In this document: positions 51,501-62,842 of the stretch, in pieces
How the letters are laid out: each line of letters opens with the position of its first letter
Numbering within the stretch: position 1 is the stretch's first letter
Made by a program: the position numbers and the translations under genes
Notes under the pieces: generated by a model
The model's database searches: none
The model's input: the letters and a program-made list of their open reading frames with translations, nothing else
Told to the model about the DNA's origin: nothing
NCBI RefSeq assembly: GCF_900964775.1
Contig: NC_041821.1
Location: 9,931,394-9,995,393 of the forward strand
Length of the DNA: 64,000 bases
Source of the DNA: Scleropages formosus
Lineage: Eukaryota > Chordata > Actinopteri > Osteoglossiformes > Osteoglossidae
Reading direction: 5' to 3'

Positions 51501-54500
51501 TTTGTTGCAGACTGCTATTTCTAATTTGAAAGTACCAAGATCGGTCTGATTATTGAACTGTGTAACTCATTGGTGCCCTGTATGTCTGTCTCCATCCTGC
51601 TGAGGGTTATGTAAATGTAATTATGTGCTTAATTGCCTCCCTTTTTTCCAGTCTGTGGGTAACAGGAATGGGAAGCTGTGGAGCACAGATGAAGAAGTTT
51701 CTCCAGAAGTTCTTGCAAAGGTAAGGTTTGCCGTAGAGCCGTGTAGATGTTTTTAAACTTTTTTCTTTCCCACTTCATTTAGAAAGAAAGACTGAAAAGA
51801 AAGAAAGAGAAGAAAGTTGGATTGACTGGTTTCTGTAAATACATCTAGTGCTGTGATATCCCAGCCTGTATTGACCTTAGTTTTCTTCCACCTCTGTAAA
51901 ATTCCTAAGGTCCAGGCCATCAAATTGCTGGTGCGCTGGTTGTTGGGAATGAAGAACAACCAGTCCAAGTCAGCCAACTCCACCCTGCGTCTTCTGTCTG
52001 CCATGTTGGTCAGTGAGGGTGACCTCACAGAGCAGAAGAAGATCAGGTACCTGAAGCGAAATCTTAAGCATTCACCTTTGCATTGGATTTAGTGATTTGG
52101 TGTGTAGATATGTAATTAGCAGAATACTACATTTACCTAATAGTTTACAAAAAACTGGGTGATGTTTCAGGGAGCTGTTAATATCTATATTTTCTTTTTA
52201 TCTTGTAATCCCAACCTGCTAGCAAGTCGGACATGTCTCGTCTACGACTGGCAGCTGGCAGTGCCATATTGAAACTGGCGCAGGAGCCCTGCTACCATGA
52301 AATCATCACACCAGAGCAGTTTCAGCTCTGTGGTTTGGTCATCAATGTAAGTTGCCTGTGCGGAGTTTCACAAGAGCAACTTCTGATTAAATTTTTCCTG
52401 GTGATAAAAATGACTGGCAGTATATTTTCACCGCTTGACTGTCTTTTAATCACCCTGTCAGTGCTTTTAAGTAATGTCATCTGTATTCCCACCCCTTAAT
52501 ACCTGCAGGATGAGTGCTACCAGGTACGGCAGATCTTTGCTCAAAAACTGCATCTGGCTCTGGCAAAGCTGCTGCTCCCACTGGAGTACCTGGCTGTTTT
52601 TGCCCTCTGCGCCAAGGATCCAGTAAAGGAGCGCCGCGCCCATGCCCGCCAGTGCCTGCTGAAGAACATCAGCGTCCGTCGCGAGTACATCAAGCAGAAC
52701 CCCATGGCTCAAGGTCAGTCTATGCCCGCTGTGGGTTAAATAGACATCTGCTAGCTGTACAGATAGTAGTCTAGTACATCTGACACTCACCTGAGCATTT
52801 CAGAACCCAGGACATTTTTTTTTTTCATGCAGAGAATCTAAGATTTTACAGTGGCGGAGAAGGTCCTAATCTGGTTTATTTTCTGAACTCCACCCCCTAT
52901 CAGAGAAGCTTGTTTCACTCCTGCCAGAGTATGTAGTGCCCTACATGATCCACCTATTGGCCCATGACCCAGACTTCACCAAGCCCCAGGACCTCGAGCA
53001 GCTCCGGGACCTCAAAGAGTGAGTGGCTGTGACTGTGGGTGTCCTCAGATTTCCTCTTCTCTCTTCTCAGTCTCCATAACCACTGAGGTGGGAGTATGAT
53101 GTCACCTACATTCTTACTTTTCCACCTTACTGCCACCACAGTAAGGTTGTTGTGACACTGTAGTTGTTGTGGCAACGGAATACACACTGGCTATGTAGAA
53201 CACGTTCAGTGACAGCTGCTTTTCTCATCCAGGTTAAATTGTCTGTCAATACCAGTACAAATGGGCCACCTGAGTTCCAATGTCATGCTTTCTGGCATGC
53301 TTCCCTCCATTTTTGCCATGACACTAATGGTGCTTCTGTCTTTCTCAGGTGTCTGTGGTTCATGTTGGAGGTGCTGATGACCAAGAATGAGAACAACAGT
53401 CATGCTTTCCTCAGGAAGATGGTAGAAAACATCAAACAGACTAAGGATGCACAAGCACCAGATGACCCCAAAACCAATGAGGTAGATAATCCTAGGTGCT
53501 GTTAACATCATGGTTCTATGGTTGTTTCATCCAGGCTGCAGTGTCCTGCAGTAGGAAACCAGAAATGCCAGGTGGTAACCATCTGTTTTTCTGCACAACA
53601 GAAACTGTATGTCGTGTGTGATGTTGCACTGTTTGTGATCACGAATAAGAGTACAGCCTGTCATCTGGAATCACCCAAAGACCCTGTTTTGCCCACAAAA
53701 TTTTTCACACCTCCAGACAAGGTAAGCTCCCCCGATTGTTAAAAGTAAAATACAAAGCTTTGTAGTCTTTCCTTGGCTTATCTGTCTTTTTGCTTTTCAG
53801 GACTTCATAAATGATAAGGATTATTTGTCATCAGAAGCCAGAACCTTTCTTTTAACAGGAAAGGTAAAGAAGCTCCGCAAATGTCACATAGTTGTCCGTG
53901 ATGCATGGAAAGACTTGTCCTCTTCAGTCCCTCCACTTAATCAGTAACATAAAGCCTCCAGGATTAAACCTCAGCATTATTATTTGAGATCAATGGTCAG
54001 TGTTTGTTTGCTGTTCCTTCCGTGTCCTCCAGCCCAAACCCAACCCTGTGCTGGGCACTGTAAACAAGCCTCTGTCAGTGACAGGCAGGAGGCCCTACAC
54101 AAAGTCTGCTCCATTGGAGGCAGGCAGTAACCTCAGCAGCAATTCGGAGCCCTGCTCACCTGCTGGGAGCAAGGGAAGGTAGGGGACTGCCATTTCTCTG
54201 TGAACATGCCAGACCTCTTTGGTTGCTATTGCTGTTAATAGGCTGTTTGTGTTCTTGTTGTTAATGAGCCTTCTGCATTTTTCTTTTCCCATGAAGGGAC
54301 GGAGGCTCAGAGGCCACTGAAACGGGTGCCAGTGAGAATGACGAGAACCCTGCAATTGCCGCGACAGAGGCAGGAAAGAAGGTGAGCTTGCTTGAGGAGA
54401 AGAGGGAAGTAGAACACCTCCCAGTAGAGCACATGGCTTTCAGAGCCTGGATCGCACACCGGTGGTTTTGGTCATTTAGAGCCTGACCGTCCGTTTTGGA

Positions 54501-54853
54501 AATCTCCACAGGAGCCCAGCTCTGAGACAGGTCAAGCTAGTGGGCGGAAGTGGGATGCAGGTGCACCCCCCTCCAGCACGGAAAACAGTGTCACCTGCCA
54601 AACCACAGCAGCTCCACCCCCAGCTGTAAACAAACCCCGAAGAGGCCGTCCACCCAAGTCACTAGCAGGAGGAGGGGCCAGTAGTGCAGAGAAAGAGGGA
54701 GGTGGAGCAGGACGAGGGAGAAAGCGGGCAGTCCCAGCCTCTGATGGCACTGGCACCCCCACAGTAGAGCCAATCACCATCAAGATACCAAAACAGCAAG
54801 ACACAGATGCCAAGAGGTCAGCCCCACAAAGACAAATGGATCTGCAGAGGTGA
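39562..54853 (+). CDS. PDS5A: sister chromatid cohesion protein PDS5 homolog A
   Basis: Thirty-one coding exons, 3954 bp, 1317 aa (human 1337), all phases consistent: 39562-39678, 44289-44492, 45137-45223, 45614-45711, 46204-46330, 46490-46570, 46666-46806, 47028-47143, 47437-47531, 47702-47847, 47922-48073, 48203-48316, 48444-48525, 48672-48720, 49312-49451, 49538-49653, 50157-50262, 50364-50524, 50755-50878, 51213-51371, 51652-51720, 51910-52046, 52223-52346, 52509-52713, 52904-53018, 53349-53481, 53602-53721, 53801-53863, 54033-54178, 54297-54381, 54512-54853. PDS5A is a nuclear HEAT-repeat protein that binds cohesin with WAPL and sororin and controls ring release and acetylation. The HEAT body is near-identical to human ([40 protein letters not shown]). 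The short disordered tail ending MDLQR identifies PDS5A rather than the longer-tailed PDS5B. The tail holds an AT-hook core, RRGRPPK. Starts at Met1 and Met3 are both possible. Exon 31 also contains a donor at the last codon. Confidence 0.96.
39927..40130 (-). repeat. (TG)-tailed tRNA-derived SINE, older copy
   Basis: Reverse copy with CGCTTGTCCCGAGCGGGGTC, GGCAACACGGCGCAAGGC, CACAAGGCACCCCAAGC and ACTCAAACCCC. The tail is eroded (CACATATACGC) and no clear target-site duplication is seen. Confidence 0.75.
40479..40735 (+). repeat. composite SINE-like repeat, decayed
   Basis: ATCCATTTATTCATTATCAG, GTCTGTAGCCTATCCCAG and GAATGCCAGTTTAGTGC belong to a common fish repeat class, also present at 14587. 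GACCCAAGTCCCACAGCC and GCACTAATATGCCACCC form the far end. Confidence 0.45.
41014..41205 (+). repeat. tRNA-derived SINE, decayed
   Basis: GGGAGCAGGTGGTATGG head, B box TTGTTCAAATCCCC, ACTCCTGCTATAATAGC, and CATTGTCAGTCACCTTG replacing the usual tail. Confidence 0.55.
41400..41800 (+). repeat. old L2-like 3' end with V-SINE core fragment
   Basis: GGGTTTCCCTCACAGTCC and AAAAACATGTTGTAG match the V-SINE core. GTGGCAATAAACTTGCACTT resembles L2-type LINE 3' ends. Mosaic and poorly bounded. Confidence 0.35.
42492..42713 (-). repeat. (TG)n-tailed tRNA-derived SINE with 12-bp target-site duplication
   Basis: Reverse full-length copy flanked by TACTTTAATACA at 42480-42491 and 42714-42725 (perfect). 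The (CA)n run is the reverse of the element's 3' tail. Probably one of the youngest insertions in the window, with the copy at 23935. Confidence 0.88.
43648..43993 (-). repeat. V-SINE-like tRNA-derived SINE, full length
   Basis: The best-preserved copy. On the minus strand: GTGGCACAGCGAGTAGCAC head, GGGTTCGATCCC B box, GGAGTTTGCATGTTCTCCC core, CGGTTTCCTCCCACAGTCC, and a tail GGAGAAAAGCGTCTGCTAAG. In PDS5A intron 1. Confidence 0.8.
44500..44790 (+). repeat. LINE ORF2 C-terminus (L2/CR1-like)
   Basis: The translated plus strand reads [18 protein letters not shown] then TKTHL, with a stop-containing decayed frame. It is the same protein end as in the copy at 10735. It starts almost directly after PDS5A exon 2, in sense orientation. 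Confidence 0.65.
45584..45598 (+). repeat. poly(C) tract at a PDS5A splice acceptor
   Basis: Fifteen C's, about 15 nt upstream of the acceptor of exon 4 (45614), form most of its polypyrimidine tract. Confidence 0.85.
46963..46988 (+). repeat. poly(T) tract before PDS5A exon 8
   Basis: Twenty-six T's ending about 40 nt upstream of exon 8 (47028). It may be length-polymorphic or a reverse-oriented retroposon tail; no element body is recognisable beside it. Confidence 0.8.
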
Positions 54854-55126
54854 GGGGGGAGGGGGTGTATGGGAATGTCACTAATATAGATACTCAAGAT
54901 TGCAGTAGCTTTGTAGTGTTCTGCTCCCACTATTTTGGATCTCCTGTCCCAGCTGCTTTTTGACCTTTTGAATGTAATCAAGACTAGAAAGACTGTAAAT
55001 AACATTGTTCCAGGTGTACAGTATACCATATTCCAGGCCCTTGGATGAACAAAGATGCTTATTGCATTTGATCTATTAGCTATTGACCCAGAAATTTTAC
55101 TGTAACATTTCAGTACCGTAGTATTA

Positions 55127-55345
55127 CTTGGACAGCTGATAGCATGATGGTTAGAGCTGCTGCCTTTGGACCTAATGGTTGCCGGTTTAAATCTTAGCTT
55201 CAGCTGTAGTACCCCTAGAGCAATGTACTTACTTTTATTGAAGCAATTTAAGGTATCCAGCAGTATAAATGGGTAAATAATTGTAAGTAACTTGTGGTGT
55301 TTTGGAGCAAAGCGTCAGCTAAATGAATAAATGTAATGTAAATGA
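55127..55345 (+). repeat. tRNA-derived SINE, near full length
   Basis: CAGCTGATAGCATGATGG head, B box CGGTTTAAATC, CTTCAGCTGTAGTACCCC, TATAAATGGGTAAATAATTG, and GAATAAATGTAATGTAAATG end. It lies inside the optional last PDS5A intron. Confidence 0.75.
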
Positions 55346-55609
55346 GTGCTAGAACACCAATTGTGAAGGATGCCAAGGGTTGCAGTTCCCAGAGATCAGT
55401 TCAGGTTCTGTCAGACAGACAGGTTGCTCAACGTGGTTCTATCAAAGTTTCAAGGCCTCTACTCACTGGGCATTGTGGCTTATGGTCACTGGTACTGTTA
55501 AGGCTCTAATTCCATTTATAGCTAAATTCTGCCACTTGCACACTTTTCTCACCCATATTGGTGAGATGCCATCTCCTTCGTGAACTTTATCACTTCTGGT
55601 TACCCTTAG

Positions 55610-56462
55610 GTAAAAAGAGAACGGCTGCAGACACCCAGGCAGTGGAAGACGAGCAGCTGGCTTGCTTCAGGACTTTCAGGACGCAACAGTGCTGTACAGA
55701 CCCTGCACCTCCTTTAGACTCCAGAACTCATTTGGGTTCCCCCAGTCGGAGCACACTGTCACTTGCGTTCCCGCACGCACATACAAGAACCGCCACAAGG
55801 AGTCTCGGTTCAAGAAGCGAACCGTCTCAGAGGAAGAGAAGCAAGTCTTTAAGACGGTTGATGTCCACTGTATGCAGGTCTGAACAGCCATCTTTGTTGC
55901 TGCTTCACTTGGACTGTTTATCTAACATCCTGATATGGTTACATCATTTAACATCTCAAACGTTTATTTTATCTTTAGTAGTTTCTCTCCAACTAATGTA
56001 CGTTTTCATATGAGTAATTTTACACAGATGCGTCCTCATGCTGACCATTGGAAGCCAAATACTTGTAACATAGTACCTCTGAGTAGATGGGAATGGCTGA
56101 CTGGGTACTGATTTGTAGAGACTGATTCAGTGGTGGATAGTTGGTGGTCGCTTTTTCAGCTGCAAGAATCCAGTTTTACGGGAAGCAAAATGGGGGGTTG
56201 GGAATTTCCAGAAGATCCTTGGATGATTTTTTTTTTTTTTTTTTCCCCTTTTCTTTTCCCTTTTAAATCCCTGGTGACGATAAAAAAATGAATTCAGGGC
56301 ATATTGGGGTTATCTGCCCAAACATGTCGACTTATTACTGCTGCTTCTGGATTGGTTGTTTTTCTCCTCTGTTCCACTTCTGTTGCCATGGTTCCCGGGG
56401 GCCACCTGTCCCCAAGGACTGGTACAGTTTAGTGATTCACCTATATTTTCCACCCAGTGGGG

Positions 56463-56493
<31 letters not shown>

Positions 56494-56605
56494 GCTTTAG
56501 CAGGTTGTTCATGTTTCCTCTTCAGAGGCCTTCGCTTTTTAAATTAGATTTTACGGTTTTATAACAATGTGAGGAAAGTGTATAATAAAGACAATGCGCC
56601 CTTTT
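55610..56605 (+). other. PDS5A terminal exon / 3' UTR
   Basis: A pyrimidine-rich stretch ending CCCTTAG (acceptor at 55608-55609) precedes GTAAAAAGAG. Splicing from the donor within the last codon of exon 31 (CAGAG|GTGAGG) to 55610 restores AGG and then TAA, so the exon is essentially all 3' UTR. It contains T18 (56227-56244) and A24 (56470-56493). AATAAA at 56584-56589 is the likely poly(A) signal. Frames of 73 and 151 codons inside it look fortuitous. Confidence 0.6.
56584..56589 (+). terminator. candidate PDS5A poly(A) signal
   Basis: AATAAA (TATAATAAAGAC context) about 970 nt into the terminal exon. Further AATAAA copies lie at about 56662, 57263 and 57305, so alternative ends are possible. 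Confidence 0.5.
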
Positions 56606-56609
56606 ATGC

Positions 56610-59600
56610 CTTCACTAGACTCGTGATTACCAGAGTCATCTGTTACACCTAAAAAAAGTTTGAATAAATATATGTATATAAAATTAGTTGCCTACGAAAT
56701 GGTTTAGCTGTTTATTACATAGCTTTTAGACATGGAGATATTTAAAAATGCATAAATATTTCCTGGCTCAATTTTATTTTGTCAATGATTCCAAATATTT
56801 TTTTGGAAGAAATGCATACGGATGTCCTTTATTTTATGTAAATGAAATGGGTTTAGTTGTGTGCATCCACGAAATTAGTCTTGTTCTGAAAAGAACACTT
56901 TGTCAGAAATGCACTCACAGGATTTTTATTGCAAATTTGATTTGTAATGGCCACGTTTGTTCTACAGGGAGATTTTAGCTTGAGTACTTTTTCTGTATAT
57001 TCAGTATTTCCTTTATCACTGAATGCAACCAGCATAAACAGTTGTATAATACAAAACTAACGCCAATATTCAGGGCCCAAACACCAAACCTTTTATCCCA
57101 GATATCAGCAGCAATGATGGTCTGCAGGCCTCTGCAAAAGGCAAATGATTCCATTGAGCTGAAACGCTTAGGCTATGGTTGACATAGTAGTGGATCACAT
57201 GTAGCCAGAGCCCGTTACTTTTCCCCAGAATGAGAGCTGTGTTCTGCTGAAACAAATGTGAATAAATGTTCTCTTATTTCTGACAGTATGTTTAAAATGC
57301 AAGGAATAAATGTTTGTTCTATAACCAAAGCAACTGGGAACGATTTTCTTCCTGAGGGCACTGTGGAGTCTCCTCAACATTCATTCGGTCAACTATATTA
57401 CGCCAGTAAAACTGCTGTTACACATTGAAAACCACATTTTTCCACTTTTTTTAATCAAAGAAATCACAGTTTGACAATAAATAACCATGCTGTATGCTTT
57501 TTCTTTTTTTAAAGAGAAAGTGAGGGGCAAGTTCCAGTGGAAAAACCTCCATATTGCAACTTTTTTTCGTGCAACACAATATAGTCAATATAACAGGAAG
57601 ACAAAGCCGTTTCTGCTTTATACAACAAAGATAAGTTCAGCCATTGGTAGTGCATTCAGAGACGAATGTCTTCAATATGAGAACACAGCTGTATGTACAA
57701 GAGGAGTTCTGGCACATTGCTTCCTTCTCAGTCCCCACTCAACCCCTGTGCTGAGCCATGGTGTGTAAAGAACAGGAAAGGTGCTTACGGGGGCGAAAGG
57801 GAAGGTGATCCCACCCCCCAAAATAAATCTAGCCATGTGTACATGCTTTACACTAGGATTAGTTTGCAACCTTAAGGCTGGTAGCTTGCAGGAGAAGAAA
57901 GCTAAGTTGCTGTTGACCCTGGAACTCAGATGCATTTACTGCTGTGCTGCTAACAGTATGAGGTTCCCTTGGTTTAGTGTTGGTGTAATAAATATTTACA
58001 AACTCTGTACTTTTTACATCTATAGTAACTCAGGATGCTGCATTAAAAGTAAATGGCAACATGTTCAAGTAATTTTTCCCAGATAAACACACAAGCTTGA
58101 CCTAGACAAGTAAGTATATTAAAAAGGCCTTTGTTCGTTTTGCGCTGATCAGCAAAAGTTAGTAAAATGTGATTAAAACAAAAGTAGGAAAGTTAACCAA
58201 TGACTAGCATTTTTTTCCAGAAATGAGCAAAACACCTTTTTGTTCTCTGAGCACCAGTGTGTACTTGAGGAATATCAAGTTAGCTCTTACACTATAGCTG
58301 TCATGGCATCATGTGGTAATGTAAGGTTTAATCAATCTCATCATGAAACATTTTTGGCAATAAATATGTAATGCATCCTGATCGTAACACATTCCTACAT
58401 AAAGCATAAAAGATACATGTTAACATATTAGTGTTTGAACCTCAGTCCAACAGCAGTTTTGGATGAAGACAAATTAAGCGATGGCAAAAGGAAAATTTAA
58501 AATCGTATATCATAAGTCCTGATGCTTGTGCACTATATGGTGAGATTGTTGGAAAGGCTCTCCACTTCTGTGTTCTTACTGCTTTAGCCCCACTTCTGTC
58601 CTGCTATTCAGAGCTGAAAGGATGAGCGAAGGACTGCCAAGGGCAGCAGGAAGGAGTCAGTTCACCTCCTGCTGGGCAGGAGCGAAGGGGGGGGCGATGA
58701 AGTAAATTGCCGCTCTGGCCATTTGACAGGGTTAGATTTATTAGAGACATTGAATGTGGTTCTGTGATATGTTGAGCAAGATGCATCTTCCTTTCTGATC
58801 TCCACAACCAGAAGCGGTGCAGGAAGCAGAGAATAGAATCAAGTCTCAGCCACACACTGTCTCACCTCTGTGGCTAGGGAGAGTGTGCAACCAGACCAGG
58901 CCAGAAACAGGGCATGCCAGCACTCTGCTTTGCCTGAAGCAGGCATTTAATAACCCAGAGATGCTGTGTTCTTTATGAATGTGTACTACAAATAGTTAAA
59001 GAGCAGCCAACAGGGCATAATTTTGTTTTAATGATGCATAAAAATACAAATTAAACTGATGTGGATATTGATTTTTTTTTTTTTTAAACCACTTTATCCA
59101 AAAAAGCAAAAAATGGGAAGATATTTTTGTGCCAAAACAAACTTTTTCCCATTGGGTATGAGAAGGGCCCATCGCACTGCCCAACTGCCTGGTGGTAAGG
59201 GTGTGGAGGGGGTGGAGGTGGCCCCTACAGACTGCAGCTCTCGCTGCAAACCATCATACAAGTACAGACGCTGGACATGGGCTCCTTCAATCCACACCAT
59301 GGACACAACGCAGGGCAAAGCGGGACATTTCAGATGCTTTTACAAGTCATGGCGCTCGGACACATCTTAAATAAAAGTAAAGGGTAAGATCCTTTTTTCA
59401 TAATCACAGCTGAAATTTAAAGCCATTTTACAATAAGAAAAAAAATTTCCCCATTTTTTTTTTTTTTTAAATTTACAGACTTTAATAGCTTTATTTACAG
59501 ACTACTTCCTTCTCGCCCCCATTTGCAGCTGTACAGCTTTATGCTGTGACAGTGATTGGAACTGTTCAGTTTCTTTAAAAAGGAACTCGAGGTACTCTGG

Positions 59601-59765
59601 AAAGTAAAAACAAACCAAAAAGAGCATAAAAGAGTGGTGAAGGCTTGGCAGAGGATGTGGGGAGGGGAGAGAAAAACTAGAGGTGGGAGAGTAGAGGGGG
59701 CAAAAGGATAGCTGGGGCCCGGGGTAGGGGTGTTTAACCCTCGTAAAGCCGCCTCCGCCATGGTC
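56610..59765. other. convergent PDS5A/UBE2K 3' region
   Basis: Two genes end tail-to-tail here. Part is presumably UBE2K 3' UTR on the minus strand and part intergenic. A minus-strand AATAAA at 59495-59490 would give a short UTR. A poly(T) run (plus strand) lies just beyond it at about 59455-59468. No coding evidence and no clear repeat. Confidence 0.5.
59490..59495 (-). terminator. candidate UBE2K poly(A) signal
   Basis: AATAAA on the minus strand about 270 nt beyond the UBE2K stop codon. UBE2K mRNAs in mammals have longer 3' UTRs, so a more distal site may also be used. Confidence 0.4.
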
Positions 59766-62362
59766 TCAGTTGCTGAGAAGCAGCTCTGTCGCCGTCTCCA
59801 CATCCCAGGATTTTGAAGATAAGGCCACTATTACTGCGTTCTGTTTGTGGGCAGAGAGAAGCGGAGGTTCTGCAAATTACATCTCATTTAAAAAAATAAA
59901 CACTACACAAACACAATTGTCATACTTGGGAAGTGTGTATCAATGGTGAGTGTCCAGACAAGCTGCACTCACCTTATCGAAACCCATAGCACAGAGTTTG
60001 TCTATCTTGCGGGTGTATTCGGGGCTGGAGACAGGCGCACCCGCATAGACGTGTGCCCACAGCCGCGCTGTCTGTTTGAACATCTCTGGGTTCTGTTTGT
60101 ACTGAGGTATAGAGGGAGGTGGAAGAGAGAGAGAGAGAGAGCTGGTTTGGCCATTGAAGGCCACAGTGCATCTTTAATTGAACTGAATGCTCTGGGAGGG
60201 ACAAACGTGCCCCTCGGCTGTACTGACGCTCTCACCTGATTCGCCACCACAGCATCCTGAGGGTCGTCTGGTTCTGCCGCTGCTAATAGTGCCTGTAGCG
60301 ATAACAGCACCGTGCGCAGCGTCATGGCAGCTGCCCTGGGGGGTCAGATGGCAGTGTTTTGGGAGGGGTTTCTTTGTGAGTAAACACATGGCACACAGCC
60401 GTTCCTTTTATCACCATCTTATGCTTTTCTTTAAAGAAACTTGTAACAATATAGGTTTATTTACCAAGCAATGTACAATCACACACCCATTTATACAGCT
60501 GGGTAATTTTTTACTGGAGCAATTCAGGGTAAGTGACTTGCTCAAAGGTACAACTAGAGGTGAAATTTGTAGCCAGGTCCTTTAAGTCTTTCTACAGCTG
60601 AAAATCCGGTGAAATCTACACCACCTCCTTGAATGTGAGGGCAGTTACTTACCACTGGTCTTTAAGAATATCCAAGCATATTGCTCCAGTGACTGAGCTT
60701 ATGTTTGGATGCCATATCTTGGTTATAAATCGCACCTGGAAGACCGAGGGTAGTAGTGTCAGCAAAGCCATATGTTCTCGCACTAACGGGGTGGAGGGGG
60801 GGTTGGGGCGGAGACAAAGTAAAGCTCATGTCAGCTGATCACAGCTCAGCATTTCTGCTGTCCTGGGGCTTTCTGCCGCTCGGAGCAGCACCACAGTGGA
60901 TGGCGGTGGGAGAGGAAACCCCCAGTGAGCAAAGTGCTGCCATCACCTCCTACCCCTCCTCACCTGTACCACCTCCGCACAAACAATCCTTTTCAGCATT
61001 CAAGCGCAACACAGTAAATCTCAGTCCCGATGTCACAAAATTTTTTTAATAAAGAGACAATACTACTACTCTTTTACCTCTGAACTTAAGCTGTGACACC
61101 TACCTTTGGTGGATTGAATGGATACGTTTCTGGGATCTTAATTTCCAGCTGATATCTACCACCTTTTGAAGACAAGAGATATCTTTGAAAATTTGCAAAA
61201 AATTACAGATAATAAAATGTCCATTTTCAGCTTTTTCAAGTAATCAAAATCAAGGTAATGGGTTATATTAGAAAACTAAACCACGCATTTCATTATCATC
61301 AGTTCCCAGTTAAGCGGAGGGGGAAGGGATGCCCCCAAACACCAGTGGGTGCACAACTGAAGACAACATGCCCAGTGTGCAGTTTTACCATAGCTGCGTT
61401 TACCGTTTAATTTTGGCAATCCTCCTGCCTATCCTTCAATTATGGGAAAGAAAAATATTATACCAGACAGCCCATTAACACTTAATAGGTATAATAAACT
61501 CCACTACTTCCCTGGAAATTTTTACAGACTGTCCAAATGCTCAACTCCCATCTGTGAATATGGTGGCACTCCCCCCCGATCACTGGAGCAAAAGCAGGTT
61601 GTGTGGCGCACAGTGTCCAGGCTTGAAGGTGCCAACAACTTGAAGTAGTGGCAGCTTGGGACCCTGCAGGTCTCCCCTGTTGCTCCCTCTGACGTTCACC
61701 ACCATTCAAGATGAGTGACTAGAACCGTCAATTCCACGTATAGCACAGCTAAACTTCTTTAACATCTTATACTGCCATACATGGTAATTTTGACAGACAT
61801 CATTTGATAATTCACCGAGTCTGACATGCCTGTCCACAAATTTTTTATTACAGCCGATATTAACTAAAAGTTCAATTTGGCGCTGCGAGGAAGGGTGTGT
61901 ATTTTCATATTAACATCTTATTAACACCCATCCTGTCAGCCACATGCAATGAAATGCACATAAAGACTTCGCCAGCAGCAATAAACAGCGAGCACATTAA
62001 ACTTGTGCAGTGAGCTACAGGGTCGAGACAAAATGAGGAGGAGACATTTCTGCTTTTCCGTGAAAACAGGCCATTAACACACAGCCACCTCAGCAATCCG
62101 CAGCAGACTTAATGAGGCCTAAAAATGGCAGCGTACGGTTCAGCTGGCATGCTGCATTCCCATCGTGTAGGTACATCCTCCACATGGCCGAGGGAAAGCA
62201 AAGTTAGGTAAATACGAGCGCGAGAACCTCTGCCTGCGAGTGGAGGCAAGTGGGGAGGGACTTCTCACCTTCATATGGCGTGTCCGGTGGTCCTGCAATC
62301 TCCCCCTTCAACTCTGTAAAATTTTCATCTACAAGGTCCACCTTTATCTGATTTTTACTAGT
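59766..62362 (-). CDS. UBE2K: ubiquitin-conjugating enzyme E2 K (E2-25K/HIP2), 5' end outside window
   Basis: Six coding exons on the minus strand: 62362-62269, 61162-61104, 60735-60653, 60335-60236, 60101-59973 and 59840-59766. They total 540 bp and give 179 residues plus stop in continuous frame. Human UBE2K is 200 aa, so precisely the first 21 codons lie beyond the right edge. The enzyme takes ubiquitin from E1 and builds mainly Lys48 chains in the cytosol. The UBC fold is clear: [33 protein letters not shown], and the catalytic Cys in GAICLDIL (codon at 60678-60676, human Cys92). The C-terminal UBA domain, unique to this E2 among vertebrates, is present ([29 protein letters not shown]). 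Protein identity to human is very high. All splice sites are GT-AG. Confidence 0.96.
60452..60617 (-). repeat. tRNA-derived SINE, reverse
   Basis: CACCCATTTATACAGCTGGG, TTACTGGAGCAATTCAGGG, and CTTGCTCAAAGGTACAAC then AGGTGAAATTTG (B box region reversed). In UBE2K, between the exons at 60236-60335 and 60653-60735. Confidence 0.6.
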
Positions 62363-62842
62363 CTGTCAAAGGAAAAAAAAAAACAGCAAGGTATAGTCAC
62401 TCAGCTACATGCAGAGGTTATTCAAACATTCACACAAACTGGAATTTAAGCACAAAGCTGCCATGGTGTCATCTAAAGTGCTCTTGCAAACATCAGGGGT
62501 CTTTCTGCATACTTTCTAAATTCTATTTTTATCATAAAGTGTCGTTTAATACATGCGTTGTGCAACATTTTGACAATCATTTTCGGCAAGTCAAATAGCC
62601 AGAACAGTCCATATATTATGCAGCCTGGTACTTTTTGAAATTATCATTATTCACATGCCATTTTCTTATTGTGCTTGGCGTTTAAAATAATGTATTAATT
62701 CTTAATCTGCAGCCTGTGAGCTCTTTCACTTGACAAGAATGATGAGAATTCAACTGGCACAAGAACAGGTCAAAAAAAACATGCAGGAAAGTGCTGTTTG
62801 CATACATATTTTCCAGATTATTTTCTCGTGTTTTAGAATGGG

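Noticed and set aside
39562-54853. PDS5B as the identity of the cohesin gene
   Set aside because: The body is shared by both paralogues, but the short tail ending DLQR and the linkage to N4BP2 and UBE2K fit PDS5A.
55558-56013. 151-codon and overlapping 73-codon frames after the PDS5A stop
   Set aside because: They cross the predicted terminal-exon acceptor or lie in the 3' UTR, lack family motifs, and have low-complexity composition. Kept as UTR.
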